DNA of 64,000 nucleotides from Tubulanus polymorphus (GCF_964204645.1 NC_134026.1:29902650-29966649), one strand, 5' to 3'; numbered from the stretch's first letter, positions 43,801 through 56,808 are shown. Translations and numbers: made by a program. The notes: generated from the letters alone by a model not told the origin.

Positions 43801-46800
43801 TCTCCGTGCTGATAATGATAATGTCGTATGTGTGTTTGTAGTTCATTTTCAATCATCGTCAATGGCTCAGATGATGTTCTGATCACATGAAGCGTGGACG
43901 ATCAGTTTTTTGTAAGTGCGCGTATAAAATGTCTAACGTTTGATATCGTTCATTCGGTAGTTCGCTTGCGATTAGATATGTAAAGTTCTGGTCATCACTT
44001 TTTTTAAATGAGCCGATGAAATATATATGACTAACTACAGAATGCCCCAAACTCGTGTGTGAAGTGAAGGCTTGGCAATGAAAATTGAAGAAAGTATGGT
44101 GAATGTGTGAATGGTAAATGCGAGGTATTAGAACTCATGTAATGATAACAACCGCAGGAAATGTTCATCGTTGAATCGATTAGCGACAAACGCGAACAGC
44201 AGCAACAAAAACTGGAAAAAACACGAAGATCACTTGATTTACAATATCAAAGTGATAAAACAACGTGAATAAACGCTACTACAACTGCCCAGTTGTATCG
44301 GGTGACACAGGCATGCATCAGCATTGTCGCGTTTGATTAATTGTATTAATCATCCTTATCGGCAAAGTAAATGTTTCCATACCGATTTGAGCCAAGGGTG
44401 ACTGGCTGGACTAGTTAACTTTTATCTTCGTCGAAAAAAACTGATAAGATTGGCTCGAAACAATGGTAAAAGCTGTCACGCGTATACAGCACAAATCACA
44501 GTCGCTTGGCGTCCCGAGTATAGAGAGTATTCGGGTGTTAGGAAAATTCATCCTGAATATGTACGGGCAACAAGATTGTAACATTTTAAGCAAAAAATTT
44601 GTAAAGACATTTTTCTTCTAAAAAGAACACATTGAAATCGGGATCTTGGCCCACCCAACGAATCGAACAGAACAAGCTAACCAGTTTCACCCCGATGACC
44701 ACTTCTGGGGAAAACACGAATATGATTCAATATAAGATCATAAACTTAATGATAATCTGTTTGAATTGATATGAAAATTAAATATATTGATGAACTTTGT
44801 GTGCTTAGGGGGTTTGTACGGAGGAACCTCGTGGACTGGCATGCCATGGGCGTTTATTTAGTACTAAATTTGAAAATAAGTTTAATACGTTCTGTTTTAA
44901 CTATACTTCAATGGGATATTTGAAGAGTGTTCGATTGGGAAGCGCGTTAAATCGTTTATCTTGGCTTTGTTCTGATGAATACTATAATATAATAATATAA
45001 ATCAATAAACATATAATAGGCGTAATGATTCGGTACGTATTGCCCCCAGGAAAGGTTACATCCAGAATTTTCGGAGCAATCGATATCAAACTTTTGTGCG
45101 GATTAATCAGAATTGATGAAGGCGAAATTCGCTTCTTAAATATCAAATTGTTGACTAAGTGCTTTAGACAATGTGGCTGCGTTACCGCTGAGCTGTTTAA
45201 CCAAGTTCTTCAATTTATGCGTTGGCGCTCTGTTGAAAAGGTCTGAAAACAAGGGTACTGAGTATGTGCGGCTATAGAATACTTCACTCAATAACTTTCA
45301 ATTCAGTAATGCATCATTGACGCCAGTTACTGAAAGATAACCGACGCCCCCCGTAATCATCCAGTTTAATCACATGAAGATACATGGAAAATACAAAGAA
45401 TTTGGAAAACAATTTTGTATATAAATCATTTAAGAATTTAATCATAACTAAATATTTGTCAACTATAAAAATGTTCATATCGATTCCAATTTACTTTAAT
45501 AAGTCACATTACAAGTGTCACATTATGTTTCATTATTCATTTTAACCAAGTTCAAGTTCTGCGTTCATGCCGAAAAGTTACGTTTCTACGTAATTTTTAT
45601 TTCTATCCCATAAATAGCAAATCGTAGAAATATTTTTCAGCAAATGTGGGCACAATCTCATCATGTAAAGAGAGTGAAGAGCGAGGACCTCTTCACAATC
45701 GTCAACGGAAAGAATCGATAAATATATTACCGAACGTTACAGAAAATCGTAGAAATTCATGCTTCTCATTCTGTTTGTTCTTTAGTTGAGATTAAAATTG
45801 TTCGTATTATTAAAAAAGTGTCGCCTCGTTCAAACTGAAAAGTAATTACATTTCGTACACTTCAATTAACTACAACAGATGCAGAAAATGGAAATCACGG
45901 AGCTGCGTAAAGCGATATAGACTTTATTCGCTACACTGAATTCATTCTTATTCCTATTACCTTTTACTGATATTGCAATGCGATTTATTCAGGTAGATAT
46001 TGGAAACTGTATATTATATTTTTGAGCCGTTATTTGACAGTTGTGTGTATCAGGCGACAAATCTTCTATCATCGCACTTCGCGCGTCGTATGTGTTATAA
46101 ATAAAATACCAACGCACATTGTGTTATAGCGGCAAAATATACGAAAACTTAAACTGCTAAAATCAACCGCAGAAATCTGATTACGAAACCGAAAACAGAA
46201 CAGAAAAAAAATTGACAATGAATTATTGTATTATTTTACGAAACCAATTACCGAGATATTCAGTAACCTTGAATGAAACACTTTGTTAGTGTTGCAAAGA
46301 TGATAAAATTCCGAAAATTTTCCTCGAGCCGATACTTGGGCGACTATATCTAGTCAAGATGACTTTTAGAATAAAGTCGAAACGTGGAATAAAATATTAG
46401 CTCAAGGAAACATTTCGGTGGACTCATTTTTCTTTCGTATTTTGTGGGATTTTATATTAGAGATATTTAGTAACGGTCAGAATAATTTATTGTCATCGAC
46501 GATAGTGACTAGGATATTGCTATGTTGTTACGAGACTCGCCCGTGGCCGTATCACGCCTTATCGTGCCACGTTTTACTAAGTAAACACGGGTTTATTTGT
46601 ATTTTACGCTGTTTTCACTCCACTGTTACAACTATCACGTATATATGGTGGACTCGTTCCTTTGACACGCCAAGATATTGACCACAGCGATACCAAATCT
46701 ATGTCCCGCGTTGAACATTTATCCGGCCACGTATTCAATTGCTATTCAGTAGCAGTTGCTACTAATGAGTGAACTTGATCGCTATAACTATGGCTGTCTC

Positions 46801-48477
46801 AGTGGGTAGCTTTTACACGAACGATCATTGCGGACTGAACCTATTTCAACTCGAAAACTCGAAACTTTCACGACAAACGTCTATCATTCTCTAATTCGAT
46901 ACGTGCTGATGAGTATAATAGAGTATCCGCCTTCATCAGGAAATGGTCACCATACAGTTCTAAAATGGAATTATTCCTTCCATCACGCCTTTATATCATT
47001 CGGTGCGAATTTCGCTAATCATGAATACAACGTCAACTTTATAATAATTCTCCTTTTATTTGGCTAAAAGGTCACTCCGTTCGGTCGCACGTACCTATCA
47101 TCGACGAACGTCAAGCGCAAATATAGGAAATACCATTCAAATAATAAGTTAAAATCTGAAAATGTGCTCGTCTAGCTGTGAGTTGATCTCGTACTAATTG
47201 TTGTTATACTCTATACTAACACGGGACATCAGTATTTTTCCTCGGCGGCAATTGAGTTTTCCGGTTCGTCTTAAAGCTAAAAACAGCCGTACTAACTCGT
47301 CTGGTTTGATCATTACCCGTATTCTATACAATAAGACTAATGAGGCTCGAGTAACGCACACAACTTCGTCTTATAGATGCCGTGATTTTCAAGAACTCAG
47401 ACCAACTCTTGGTCGCCTTGTCGTTTACGTTAATGGGTTATAATCGATGGCTAAGTAAGCAGTCCAACAACTCATCATTAGCGAGCGAATAATAATATTT
47501 CTCATATCTGATGAAAGGCGCGGGTCGAAGCCCTCTTACCCTATATGTGATGTTTTCATTCAACGAATTGAACTTGGTTGATTTTTTGGGTTTTTTTGTG
47601 ACTCATAAGAAAAGCTACAAGTCGCGCGTGCATTTCGAATTTTCGATTAGATTAGATTAGAATGAACGAGCAAAAATATCGTGGCAGTTGACGTTCACCA
47701 GATTCCTGTGTAAAATTCTAGTCTAAAGTTAGAATGAACCGCTTGATGTTATTTGATAAATATCGCATTTTATAAGATGCACGCGTTATTCTGTTAATTT
47801 TACTGGAATTTCGATGATCTAAATACTCGATGAATGGCGGTCGCGGCTGGTAGAATGATTAAGAGGAACTGGACGCGTATGTTCAGTTAAATGATGTGAT
47901 AGATTTATAGATGGTATAATATGTAAATCAATATGATCAGATAGTATCAATATGTAACCACGAGTAAATTACACGTTCATATCAGATCCTGTTCCATGGA
48001 GAAAGTGAGGAAGTCATTACATTATGTACATCCAACCAGTTTCATCATGTGTTTGTTTTGTTCTGTTTCCACCGAAAAAATATCACATCAAAATAATTCC
48101 AAAATATTTTGCACTTCATAGAAAGACATTCTGGTTTAAATAAATGTTTGCAAAATGAATATTTTGTGAAAAAAGGATATATTATTATTATTTCGCTGTG
48201 AACTTTTTTATTATATATTTGAATATACGAAGTAAACTCTTAAACTATTTTTTCAAGTTCAAATGTAATTTAGGTTTCACTTACCGATTAAAATATTACA
48301 GTTTATGGTGTCCGTCGATTATGAATTGGTATCTCTCTCTGATCGCTCTTTTTCTTTCTCACTTGCGCCCGGTATTTCCTTGAAATTATGACACCATCAA
48401 TCCGAGAATAAATCGCCGCGAACTATTCAACGACAGACGACTAAAACGCGCGTGAAAACCGCCGCTCTTTCTCTCGC
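34827..48477. other. Large gene-poor region
   Basis: About 13.6 kb with no exon I can tie to a known family and no long open reading frame on either strand. Short frames of 60-100 codons occur at random density. A degenerate dispersed-repeat copy lies at 46340-46455. The region may hold 5' non-coding exons or enhancers of the CCAP gene; nothing visible proves this. Confidence 0.55.
46340..46455 (+). repeat. Degenerate copy of the CTGAAGATGA...GTCGAAACG repeat family
   Basis: Contains GTCAAGATGACTTTTAGAA, AAAGTCGAAACGTGGAATAA, AGCTCAAGGAAACATTTCGG and TTTGTGGGATTTTATATTAG, paralleling 50368-50455 and the palindrome at 59850-60087. Confidence 0.6.
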
Positions 48478-48526
48478 TATATAAATCCCCCGAACTTTAC
48501 CGGCGATGTAACCGGATATGACGTCA
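48478..48526 (+). promoter_or_regulatory. Candidate TATA promoter with CRE
   Basis: TATATAAAT at 48478-48486 lies in a locally GC-rich stretch. A perfect cAMP-response element TGACGTCA at 48519-48526 sits inside a near-palindrome (GTAACCGG...CCGGTTTAC). A pyrimidine-rich tract precedes the TATA box. An ATG near 48600 opens only about 30 codons, so any plus-strand transcript would need splicing or be non-coding. The partner gene is unknown. Confidence 0.4.
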
Positions 48527-50026
48527 CCGGTTTACGAGATGGACGAGAAATTGCGACGGAATCTTCAACTTGTCAGCAGCAGAGAGAAACAGTAGTCGAG
48601 ATGCTACCTCCCCTCGGCTCGACCGCACAGTTGTTCTGCATTGATTCAATTTGCGCTAAGTTTTGGGCATCTCTCTCAATCCAACCCGGGTGACTGCCCG
48701 ACTAATTCATTTTGTACAACTCTACTTCAACTGTAAGCGCAGAAAATCGCAGAGCACGGAAGTCGACTCGTTATAAGATTCTTGACTAGATACTTAAGGA
48801 AATAGTTGAGGGGAATTTTTTATTTGCTCAAATTATTGTTTCCATATCCCTGTGTCTGAGCAATCTTTCTAATATTCATAGGATTTCGCCTATTCTTCTA
48901 AAAGGCAGGGTGTATGATGATCAAATCTGTCTGGAGAGAGAAAGAGAAGAGCAACGTTTTCTTTAGCTGAGCATCAGTGAGTATTGATATGGCATGAAAC
49001 ACCCACGATATTGCTGGCTCAGGATATATCCAATAAAAAGGTCGTTCACAGGTCATGATTATTACGTCTTACTCTTTAAATTATCGATTCTTAAATCTGA
49101 ATTTTATGAATGATTTGTAATTATTTCAGTGTCTTTTGTTTTTTGAAACAAATTCAACCTGAAAATCTTTTCTAAAATGTTTAAGTTTGAAAATGTCACT
49201 GGCTTTCATCGCCAGTGAATACTTCCTGCGTATTTTGCTCTAATTTTATACTTTTAACGGTAAAAGTTTTGATATCCAGTGTTTTGTGTTTTTTTTCTAT
49301 TTAGTTGCCCGAGTAGCCATTAATCTAATGTCCTGGGAAAATAACCTTTCGTGAATTTTAATTCAATTATGATAAAGCACGAAATATGTAGATAAAAGCC
49401 TTTGGTTTTTCGAAGCGTTTTAGGGATGTGCCTTTAGAGATTTTAGAGATTTAGGTTTATCTAAGATCATTATACCGTAACCTGATATATCATTAGAACT
49501 GGTTGTTTGTTATAAAGACCATGTCAAACTGAGGGTATTAGTGAACTATTCCACAGCGATTACACGGCAGACAATGTATTATAGTTAACTATACTGGAAT
49601 GGTTCATCTGGCGTCTGTCCATCAATCCTTTTGAAACACGATAAGCGTACCGCGCGCGACCCCGACCGATCTTTCTCTGATGAAATATTTTTCATGATTT
49701 TTTCTAATAAGCTCCGCTGTTTTCGTCTGACGCCCAAAACATGAGAATTAACAACAATATTCTCCGCATGTTCATCAATAGTTTGACCGGAAAGAAGAGA
49801 ATCTACAACGTGGCCAAATCGACGAATCCTTCGTTGGCTAATATTCAGCTTACCATAATGATGTTTATTCACAACTTGAATTTATTTATCACACGAATAG
49901 GTTACACACAAGTATAATTATGGTTGCAATTAGAATAGTTTAAGCATAAATAAGAAAAAAAATTTATAGGTTCTTGGTCTGTGGGTGCATTAGTTGTATA
50001 AAATCATATATGAGACTGTCGAGTAG
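48527..50026. other. Region between the 48.5-kb promoter-like site and globin
   Basis: No recognisable exon. A 95-codon minus-strand frame at 49585-49872 is noted under rejected items. TTTATT at 49864-49869 and 49881-49886 could be poly(A) signals for the minus-strand globin gene. Confidence 0.45.
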
Positions 50027-51764
50027 TTATAACTTAGGGACGACTTTCGCGACGACAGTCGTTAGAACTTTATCCCAGCCAGACTGAGCAGTAGCGTCAT
50101 ACTCCACTCCTAATGCTGTCTGTAAGGTGAATTTCATCGGGTCAACGAATGTCTAAAACGGATTAAAAAAAACTTGTTCATAATCTTATGAGTGAATGAA
50201 ACCTGGGCACAATCATTGCTTAGATCTAAAACCAGAACAACATAATTGATATAAGGGGAGTCCCGCAATAATATAACTGTTTCCATGTTTAGTTTACTTG
50301 ATCAGTCCCTTCGCTCCGGATTGTGTATTTCACAACTTCTGTAACTCAGTATTCCTGCAGGTGGCTATTAGTTTATAGTCGAAACGTTGAAAAACTAACC
50401 TAGCTCAAGGAAACATTTTCGGACTTTATTTGTGGGATTCTCTTAATATTATCGCCACAACATCTTTCAATAGTCAATCTAACAACAACACCGACATTAA
50501 GATTTAAAACAACTTTTGGACTTCAGTCACGACTGTGCAACTTGGTTCCGGACACTAGGTCACTACTTTGTGACATATTACCTTCATTTGAGCGGGGGTT
50601 ATCCCGTACCGTTTGTGTGAAGTCGCAAGACCATTCAGCAAAGAATCTAATAATTCCCCATTCTCAAGTCCAGCAACGAGTTCTCCGACCTTTTTAAAAG
50701 TCAACACCCCTTGTTTTCGCATCACCGACGAGTTTGGGTCACTAGACTTAAACAGGCGTTTATGGTCGGGATTCTTTTTGAAGAACCTGTAATTTGAGAA
50801 ATTGTCTTGAAGTCGTCTCGGTACAGTTGAATGACTGTCGTTAAGCGTTCGCAAAATCATTGCTTTTTCATACAAAGTTGGTGCATTTTTCACCAATAAA
50901 TAAACATTAACAGAGATATTAAATTTAGAATGTTCACAATAGTGTGCCAGTATTGATGGTGAAAGCATCTGGTAGATATAATGGCATAGATATTTGTGAG
51001 CTATTACGTTTATATTAAATTTGCATCCAAAAATAAATTTTTACGATGCTTTATTCATTACATGACCAGCTGTCAAACTGGAAACTGCTCTGAAATGTTA
51101 TTGCAACGCGACAAAATAAGCCGTTCTTACTCAGTATAAAAGATGACACTATTTCCTTCCAAATCACCTGCCATTTTGCTCCATGTACTTTTAACTTTGT
51201 CGAGCTCTCCAGCCGTCAACGACTGAAAACGTATCAAAAATAAAACGTTATCTTTTCATTCTAGACGCATCGTATCTGTTGGTGTAAGCGTATCGAACTA
51301 CCATGTAATATTAAACAACCATCCATACGTTATTTGAAATGAACTTATTTTGATATAAAGAAAAATTCTCTCACAAAATACTGAAAAAACAATCCTGTAT
51401 GTCATGGAACCTAACAATTCCTTTATACAAAACAATACAATAAATACGTGTATTGAAGAAAAAGTCACGAGTACAAAGAAAGACTATACGACTTAGTGAC
51501 GCTTCAACTAAAAATCAGTTTTCTTCAATATAAAATACAGACAGTCACTTGTCTATTGGATTCACTATAAAAACCAATATACATGTATGACAAGACTGCT
51601 CATCCAGGCGCGGTATTGAATAAAGATTCTGAATGAATTTTCTAATGATTATAGAACTACATGTAATGATTTTAACCGAATGCTTTCTGTGTCTGTAGCT
51701 GTTTTTTACGGTTGAGTTTACAAAGAAATGCTTGAGTAAAGTTAGTAAATGCGCTACTCACCAT
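50027..51764 (-). CDS. Globin, intracellular type, distal Gln (E7)
   Basis: Heme protein of 141 aa. Exons: 51764-51762 (the ATG alone), 51222-51131, 50786-50582, 50152-50027. The start codon sits directly before a GTGAGT donor and joins in phase 0 to SLTAGELDKVKSTWSKM. Helix C/CD gives FFKKNPDHKRLF with the invariant CD1 Phe. The E helix reads MRKQGVLTFKKVGELV, placing Gln where the distal His (E7) normally stands. LATSHKRYGI supplies the proximal His (F8). The C-terminal exon reads FVDPMKFTLQTALGVEYD, typical of the G/H helices. The two internal introns fall at B12.2 (phase 2) and G7.0 (phase 0), the ancestral positions. No signal peptide is visible. Distal Gln occurs in several invertebrate globins. 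Neuroglobin-like versus myoglobin-like subclass was not decided. Confidence 0.92.
50368..50455 (+). repeat. Degenerate copy of the CTGAAGATGA...GTCGAAACG repeat family (globin intron)
   Basis: Contains ATAGTCGAAACGTTGAAAAA, AGCTCAAGGAAACATTTTCG, GGACTTTATTTGTGGGATTC. It lacks a clear left half. Shares the ATTTCGG/TTTCGGAC and GTGGGATTCTC blocks with 59850-60087. Lies in the last globin intron. Confidence 0.6.
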
Positions 51765-52603
51765 TTTACTAATTGTTGAGAATGCGAGAAGAGAACAAGT
51801 TGCTGCTAGCAAAAGTGAACTGTTTATGAAGTGAGGACTTGTGTTATGTTCATTAAATACTTGTCTCAGATGTTTCATTTTACTGACGTCCCATTGTCCC
51901 CGGTATTGTTATTACCCGAATATCATTAGTATTTTATTGTTACTGTAGGAAACATATTTACATTCTTTTATTGATACCGAACATGAAAATGTGCAGTATT
52001 TCCAGTTGTCTCCATCGTAAATAATTCCTGCGTCGTGTGAATTGTCCACGTCTGAATTGAATCATGGGCGTTCCGTTTATTGTGTATTGTCATCGGTGCA
52101 GATACTAAGATCTTTCGGTTTTCGTCTTGATAGCACATTCTCATACTTTCGGTAAAATTCTATGTAAGGAAATACATCTTGTAGATATCTTCGTCTGACC
52201 TGGTAGACATTGAGCAAAAATACCAGAAATTCCTCATCCACAGCTCTGATGTGCCATATTCGAATAAAGTCAATTTTCACATTCGACAAAATCATTTTAT
52301 TATTTTTCATATCAATTAATACTGAGAATCTACTGTAATATATACCAATGAGTATTGAGATATCTTCGGTATCATCTAGGTGTACTATTCAAAAGGGATT
52401 CAAATTTATACGAAAACCTTATTACCGCAAGCTATATAAAAATATACCACCATGATCAAATATGAATCTTAACATGTAAAATATGAGACATGTTGTTTTA
52501 ATGTTATATATATATAAATGAAGATCTGCCACCAAATTCAGCAGTCTAAAAGCACCAAACAATTGCACACAAAACTCGAACAACACTCCATTCACTCATT
52601 CGT
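51765..52603. other. Globin upstream region / HYI downstream region
   Basis: AT-rich sequence with no recognisable exon. It should hold the globin 5' UTR and promoter (minus strand) and the HYI 3' UTR. A 77-codon minus-strand frame at 52077-52310 resembles nothing known to me. Confidence 0.45.
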
Positions 52604-54081
52604 CTATTTAAGTGACAGTTGTAGTTCACTCATCCATTTTAAACCATCATTTGTATCACCTACAATAAATACGAATTCAATCTGTTTTTAGTTTGGTTAA
52701 AAATGTGGGAATTCTAATTTTTATAAGTTACATCACGGATATTGTGACTTCAAGTGATTCACAAGTGCTAAGCGTTTATAATAACATACGTACCAACTGG
52801 GTTATACTCTAAACCGATATAACCGGTATATCCAACCTCTTTCAGTATATCAAACACATAAGCAAAATTAATTTCACCGGGTGAATTAGGCTCATTTCTG
52901 TGAGGTGCTTGAGCGAGTTGAATATAACCTGTAAAATTAAGAATTTCAGTAAAAACAGATGAAATGAAAAGATTTACAATTACTTCAACAATCAATAAAT
53001 ACCTACCGACATATGGCAAATAATCTTTCAGAATTTGAGTAACATTTCCATGAAGAAGTTGAAGATGATAAAAGTCGAGTTGCAGCTTCAAATTTGGGTG
53101 ATCAACTTTCTTGATGTATTCAACAGCTATGAAGAAATTATATATTGAAAAGTCATTGTCATACCTAAACCATTAGTAGCACTAGTGATATCAAATAAAG
53201 ATGCTCAGATATTCAGTGGTGATACCTTTATGGAAGGAATGAAGGAAATATCTAGGAGCCGTAATCTGTTGGTTGATAGGTTCGATGAAAGCTGTTATAC
53301 CTTCCTAAATCAGAAACCAAATGAAATACATAGAATCCAGTTCAACAGCAGTCTGTCAGGTGTGACTTGAAAATCAGTTCTTTTAAAGATGTTTCAACAA
53401 ATTTGAACAGTGGAAAAACTGTGAAAAAACACAGATGATACATAATGATACTTACTTTCAACAGACGCTCGGCAGCAAATTTCAAATTGGTAATATATGA
53501 TTCCTCCATTGCGCAATCCCCGAACGGAGGTTCCTTTCCTGCCATAACATGCATTCTAGAAAAACATAATAGCAGCGTGCCGTATGAAAATCTGATCATA
53601 ATCATATCACGTTAAATATACATGAAAGTTGGAACATTCAATGTTACATTGAACTGATCATTCAAGGTGCATCTTTATTACCTTTTACAGTGCAGAGCAT
53701 TAGCGTAAGTAATAGACTGTTCGATACCCTTTTCAAACTCGTGCTGTCTGTGTGGTATACAAGCAGTTCCCAGATCACCGGCCTCTAAATTGCCTGAAAT
53801 GATGCGATATGGGATGAAAGATTACAAGAATATATGCACACTAGAGGTAGTTACTGATTAGAATCAATACCGGTATATTCTTTACCTGGATATGAATTTA
53901 TAAGTGTAACTTCCAGACCAGACTGATTCCTGGCTGCAGTCAACTGATCGATGGGGCTGGAATAGGGGAATGCGCATTCTACTGCTGTAAATCCGGCTTT
54001 CTTCGCCGCCTCGAAACGCTTTTCAAGACTTCCAGCTTCTTTAAACATTAACCCAATGTTTGCTGTAAATTTAAACGACAT
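52604..54081 (-). CDS. HYI: Hydroxypyruvate isomerase, complete
   Basis: Predicted to interconvert hydroxypyruvate and tartronate semialdehyde; cytosolic TIM-barrel enzyme of the AP-endonuclease-2-like sugar isomerase family. Exons: 54081-53886, 53793-53682, 53555-53456, 53304-53226, 53126-53007, 52928-52794, 52659-52604; 265 aa. Family blocks in order: FTANIGLMFKEAGSLEKRF and AGFTAVECAFPY (residues 5-40), GDLGTACIPHRQHEFEKGI, FIEPINQQITAPRYFL, LKLQLDFYHLQLLHGN, LAQAPHRNEPNSPGEINFAY and YIGLEYNPVGDTNDGLKW. The Glu of IEPIN and of LEYNP are the expected catalytic/metal ligands. Length is close to the usual 260-280. No targeting peptide. Divergent from TATDN1 across 183 bp. Confidence 0.95.
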
Positions 54082-54264
54082 TCTGAACGTCGTCGGTTAA
54101 ATCAATCATTAATTAAAGGGGTCAAATTGATTAATTTCGCGAACCAGGAAATAAAAAATGTATCAGCGCAACGACCTTGAGTTCGGTAGCTGTCAGTTCA
54201 ATCCAATGAAAATAAAATTTTATTGTTAGTACAATTCTGAAATTAAACTAAGATATTGTCGAGA
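54082..54264. promoter_or_regulatory. Bidirectional HYI/TATDN1 promoter region
   Basis: The start codons of HYI (minus, 54081) and TATDN1 (plus, 54265) lie 183 bp apart, head to head. Both 5' UTRs and both promoters must fit here unless a non-coding first exon lies inside the neighbour. No TATA box is evident in either direction; the sequence is AT-rich. Confidence 0.6.
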
Positions 54265-56130
54265 ATGTCAGCTTCTGCGACATGTAGACGAAGCGCTTTA
54301 CGTTTTATAGGTATCAGAATCATGATGACGAAGTTCAATAATTCATGTGTTTTCGATATTTTTCCTGAATGAAAGTTTTAGCATTCATATCATCAATTCA
54401 ATTTTAATTTATTATCGAATATTGTAATATATGTTTGTTTTATTTCATTTTCAGATATTGGCGTTAACTTAACTGGTAAGTTGGATAAAAGGGATAAAAA
54501 ATGTAAAGCTAGAGTTTCATATTTATGCTTGTTGTTGGGTTGCTTTTCAGATCCAGTTTTTAGAGGTGTTTACCATGGAAAGAAAAAGCACGAAGGTATA
54601 ATAAATCTAACTGAATGCTGTCACTCAAATTCTCATGAATTTCAAAAGTTTGCGATGATAATTTGTGCTTTTGTTTCAGATGATTTAGAACATGTTCTAC
54701 AGCGTTCAATCGATATCGGAATGAAAAAAGTAATAAGTTGTTTCAGTAAGAGCTATATAAAGAGATTCAGCCTTACATATGTAAATAATCTACTGCTCTT
54801 GCTAATTACAGATGTTGATAACCGGTGGAAATCTCAAAGACAGTAAAACCGCTCTAGACCTAGCAAAAACTCAAGGTACCTAATCATGAAAACCACACAA
54901 CTAGGTACAGGTAGGCCAACTCTCAAGTATGAACTGATATAGGTTCTCAATTTCAGAGTATTTATACAGTACAGTAGGATGTCACCCAACTCGATGTACA
55001 GAGTTTGATAACCACCCATCAGGAGCTGATGAGTACCTTCAAAGTCTCATCAATTTAGCGAATGATAATAAAGATAAAGTTGTGGCAGTTGGTGAATTTG
55101 GTTTAGGTTTGTAACATAAAACTTCTCGTTTGATTCATAGCTTTCTGCTTCTTGATTAAACAACGCTTTTGTGTATTTTCTATAGATTTTGACAGGTTGC
55201 AGTTTTGTTCGAAAGAAACTCAGTTGAAGTAAGTTTTTAACTCAACTGTTGAATGAACACACCATCACATCGCGATATCACGTCGATTCTTTTCTTACCA
55301 GGTATTTCGAAAAACAAATGGAATTGGTCGAATCTACCAAGTTACCGCTATTTTTACACTGTAGAAACTCTGAGAAGGAATTTGTTGATATCATAACGCG
55401 ACATAGAGATAAAATCTCAACTGGTGTGGTACGTCTATTCAATTGACCATTGTTTGAACTGGGTTCACATCGGTTGTATGAATATTCAAACCTTATTTTG
55501 TTTCTTCTGCTGTTAATTCAGGTGCATTCATTTGACGGAACTAAAGAAATGGCTCAATCTATTATTGATCTAGGATTGTACATAGGTATAAACGGCTGGT
55601 GAGTATGAATAGTATCAAAATAATATATCATATTGTCAATTGCTGTTCATATTTTTCTAATTGTCTCTTTTCCAGTTCATTAAAGACTGAAGCCAATATT
55701 GAAGCGATGTGCAGTATACCCAGCGAACGTCTTATGATTGAAACAGGTAAATTCTGATTAAAACAAAATATACTCTTTTTATCATAAATAGAATCTAGAA
55801 GTTTCAACTGTTATTGATTTATAGATGCTCCGTGGTGCGATGTAAGACAAACGCATGCAGGATTTAAACACGTCAAGACTATTTTTCCTTCAAAGAAAAA
55901 AGAGAAATGGGAAAATGGACACATGGTCAAAAGTCGCAATGAACCGGCTAACATCATGTAAGTATCCATCATTATTAAAACGTATAATTGTTGGCAATTT
56001 AGATTCAATACGTTCTTTCTATTATTTCAGCCAAGTTTTAGAAGTTATGGCTGGTGCTAGAGATGAAGATATTGAAGAACTTGCTAACATTTTATATGAA
56101 AATACGACAAAGGCTTTCTTTAACTCATAA
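54265..56130 (+). CDS. TATDN1: TatD-type metal-dependent deoxyribonuclease, complete
   Basis: 3'-5' exonuclease/endonuclease of the TatD family (amidohydrolase-type TIM barrel), linked to DNA degradation and repair. Exons: 54265-54310, 54455-54475, 54551-54595, 54680-54729, 54812-54875, 54957-55106, 55186-55228, 55302-55428, 55522-55598, 55676-55746, 55825-55957, 56031-56130; 308 aa, close to human TATDN1. Several exons are very short (21, 43, 45 nt). Family blocks: [70 protein letters not shown] with the metal-binding Glu, [24 protein letters not shown] and [12 protein letters not shown]. The usual HxH of the TatD N-terminus is replaced by NLTD, as in TATDN1. Start chosen as the first ATG in frame with the DIGVNLTD block. 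AATAAA at 56196-56201 is the likely poly(A) signal. Confidence 0.95.
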
Positions 56131-56195
56131 ATCAGCCTCAATAACGCTGTAAAACTGCTGCATTCTGTTAAATATCATGTCCACTCCGTCAATGA

Positions 56196-56201
56196 AATAA
56201 A
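56196..56201 (+). terminator. TATDN1 poly(A) signal
   Basis: Canonical AATAAA, 66 bases past the TATDN1 stop codon. Confidence 0.65.
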
Positions 56202-56808
56202 TGTACCGAATGAGGAAAATCCTTGAAAATTCATTGAGCTGTCATTTGTCTTGTTGTTCCACTCATTGTTGCAGAAAAGAGGACAAAACATCGTTAATAT
56301 CGTAAATAGATATATATTATACATCTGAGCACAAAATACATCATGTAATTGAACACAAAATATACCAGAATTACCAACAAAATGTGTCTTCGCTGATTGA
56401 CAACCAACAAAACACGCCCTTACTGATCAACAACCACCAAAAACTCAAAATACTAGAGTACAATGTTTATATCTTCACAGCTGTGTAAGAAGTGTCAAAA
56501 ACAATTATAATTTTTTACCTCATGATTTTTTACAAACAGCAAAATTCACAGCACCATGAACTATGGTACATCGGTATCATTGAAATTTCATCTGTAGTTT
56601 TTGTGGATTATTGTATTAATACTATTAACAGACAATTCCCACTGGAATTGGATAAACAAATTACACCAGTGCTTATAAGGGTATTACTGGAAATAAACTC
56701 TGACGATAGCAAAAACGGGGATAATTTTCTGAGTTGGTGATTAAATTACAAGATGTTAAATATCGACACCAACAACCAGTTGTAAGCCTTATTTCAAATG
56801 CATGTCGT
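56202..56808. other. TATDN1-TMEM214 tail-to-tail spacer
   Basis: The two genes converge here and the stretch must hold the TMEM214 3' UTR (minus strand). No exon seen; short repeats of CAACCAACAAAA type occur at about 56400-56450. An 82-codon plus-strand frame at 56492-56740 is AT-driven and unsupported. Confidence 0.45.

Noticed and set aside
49585-49872. 95-codon minus-strand frame left of globin
   Set aside because: Has a start codon and mixed composition, but I recognise no family, no splice partner and no conserved motif. It could be a real unknown exon; a protein search and RNA-seq would decide.
50555-50968. 137-codon minus-strand frame taken whole as a gene
   Set aside because: Only 50582-50786 is the globin exon; the upstream part is intron that happens to stay open.
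52077-52310. 77-codon minus-strand frame between globin and HYI
   Set aside because: No recognisable family or splice partner.
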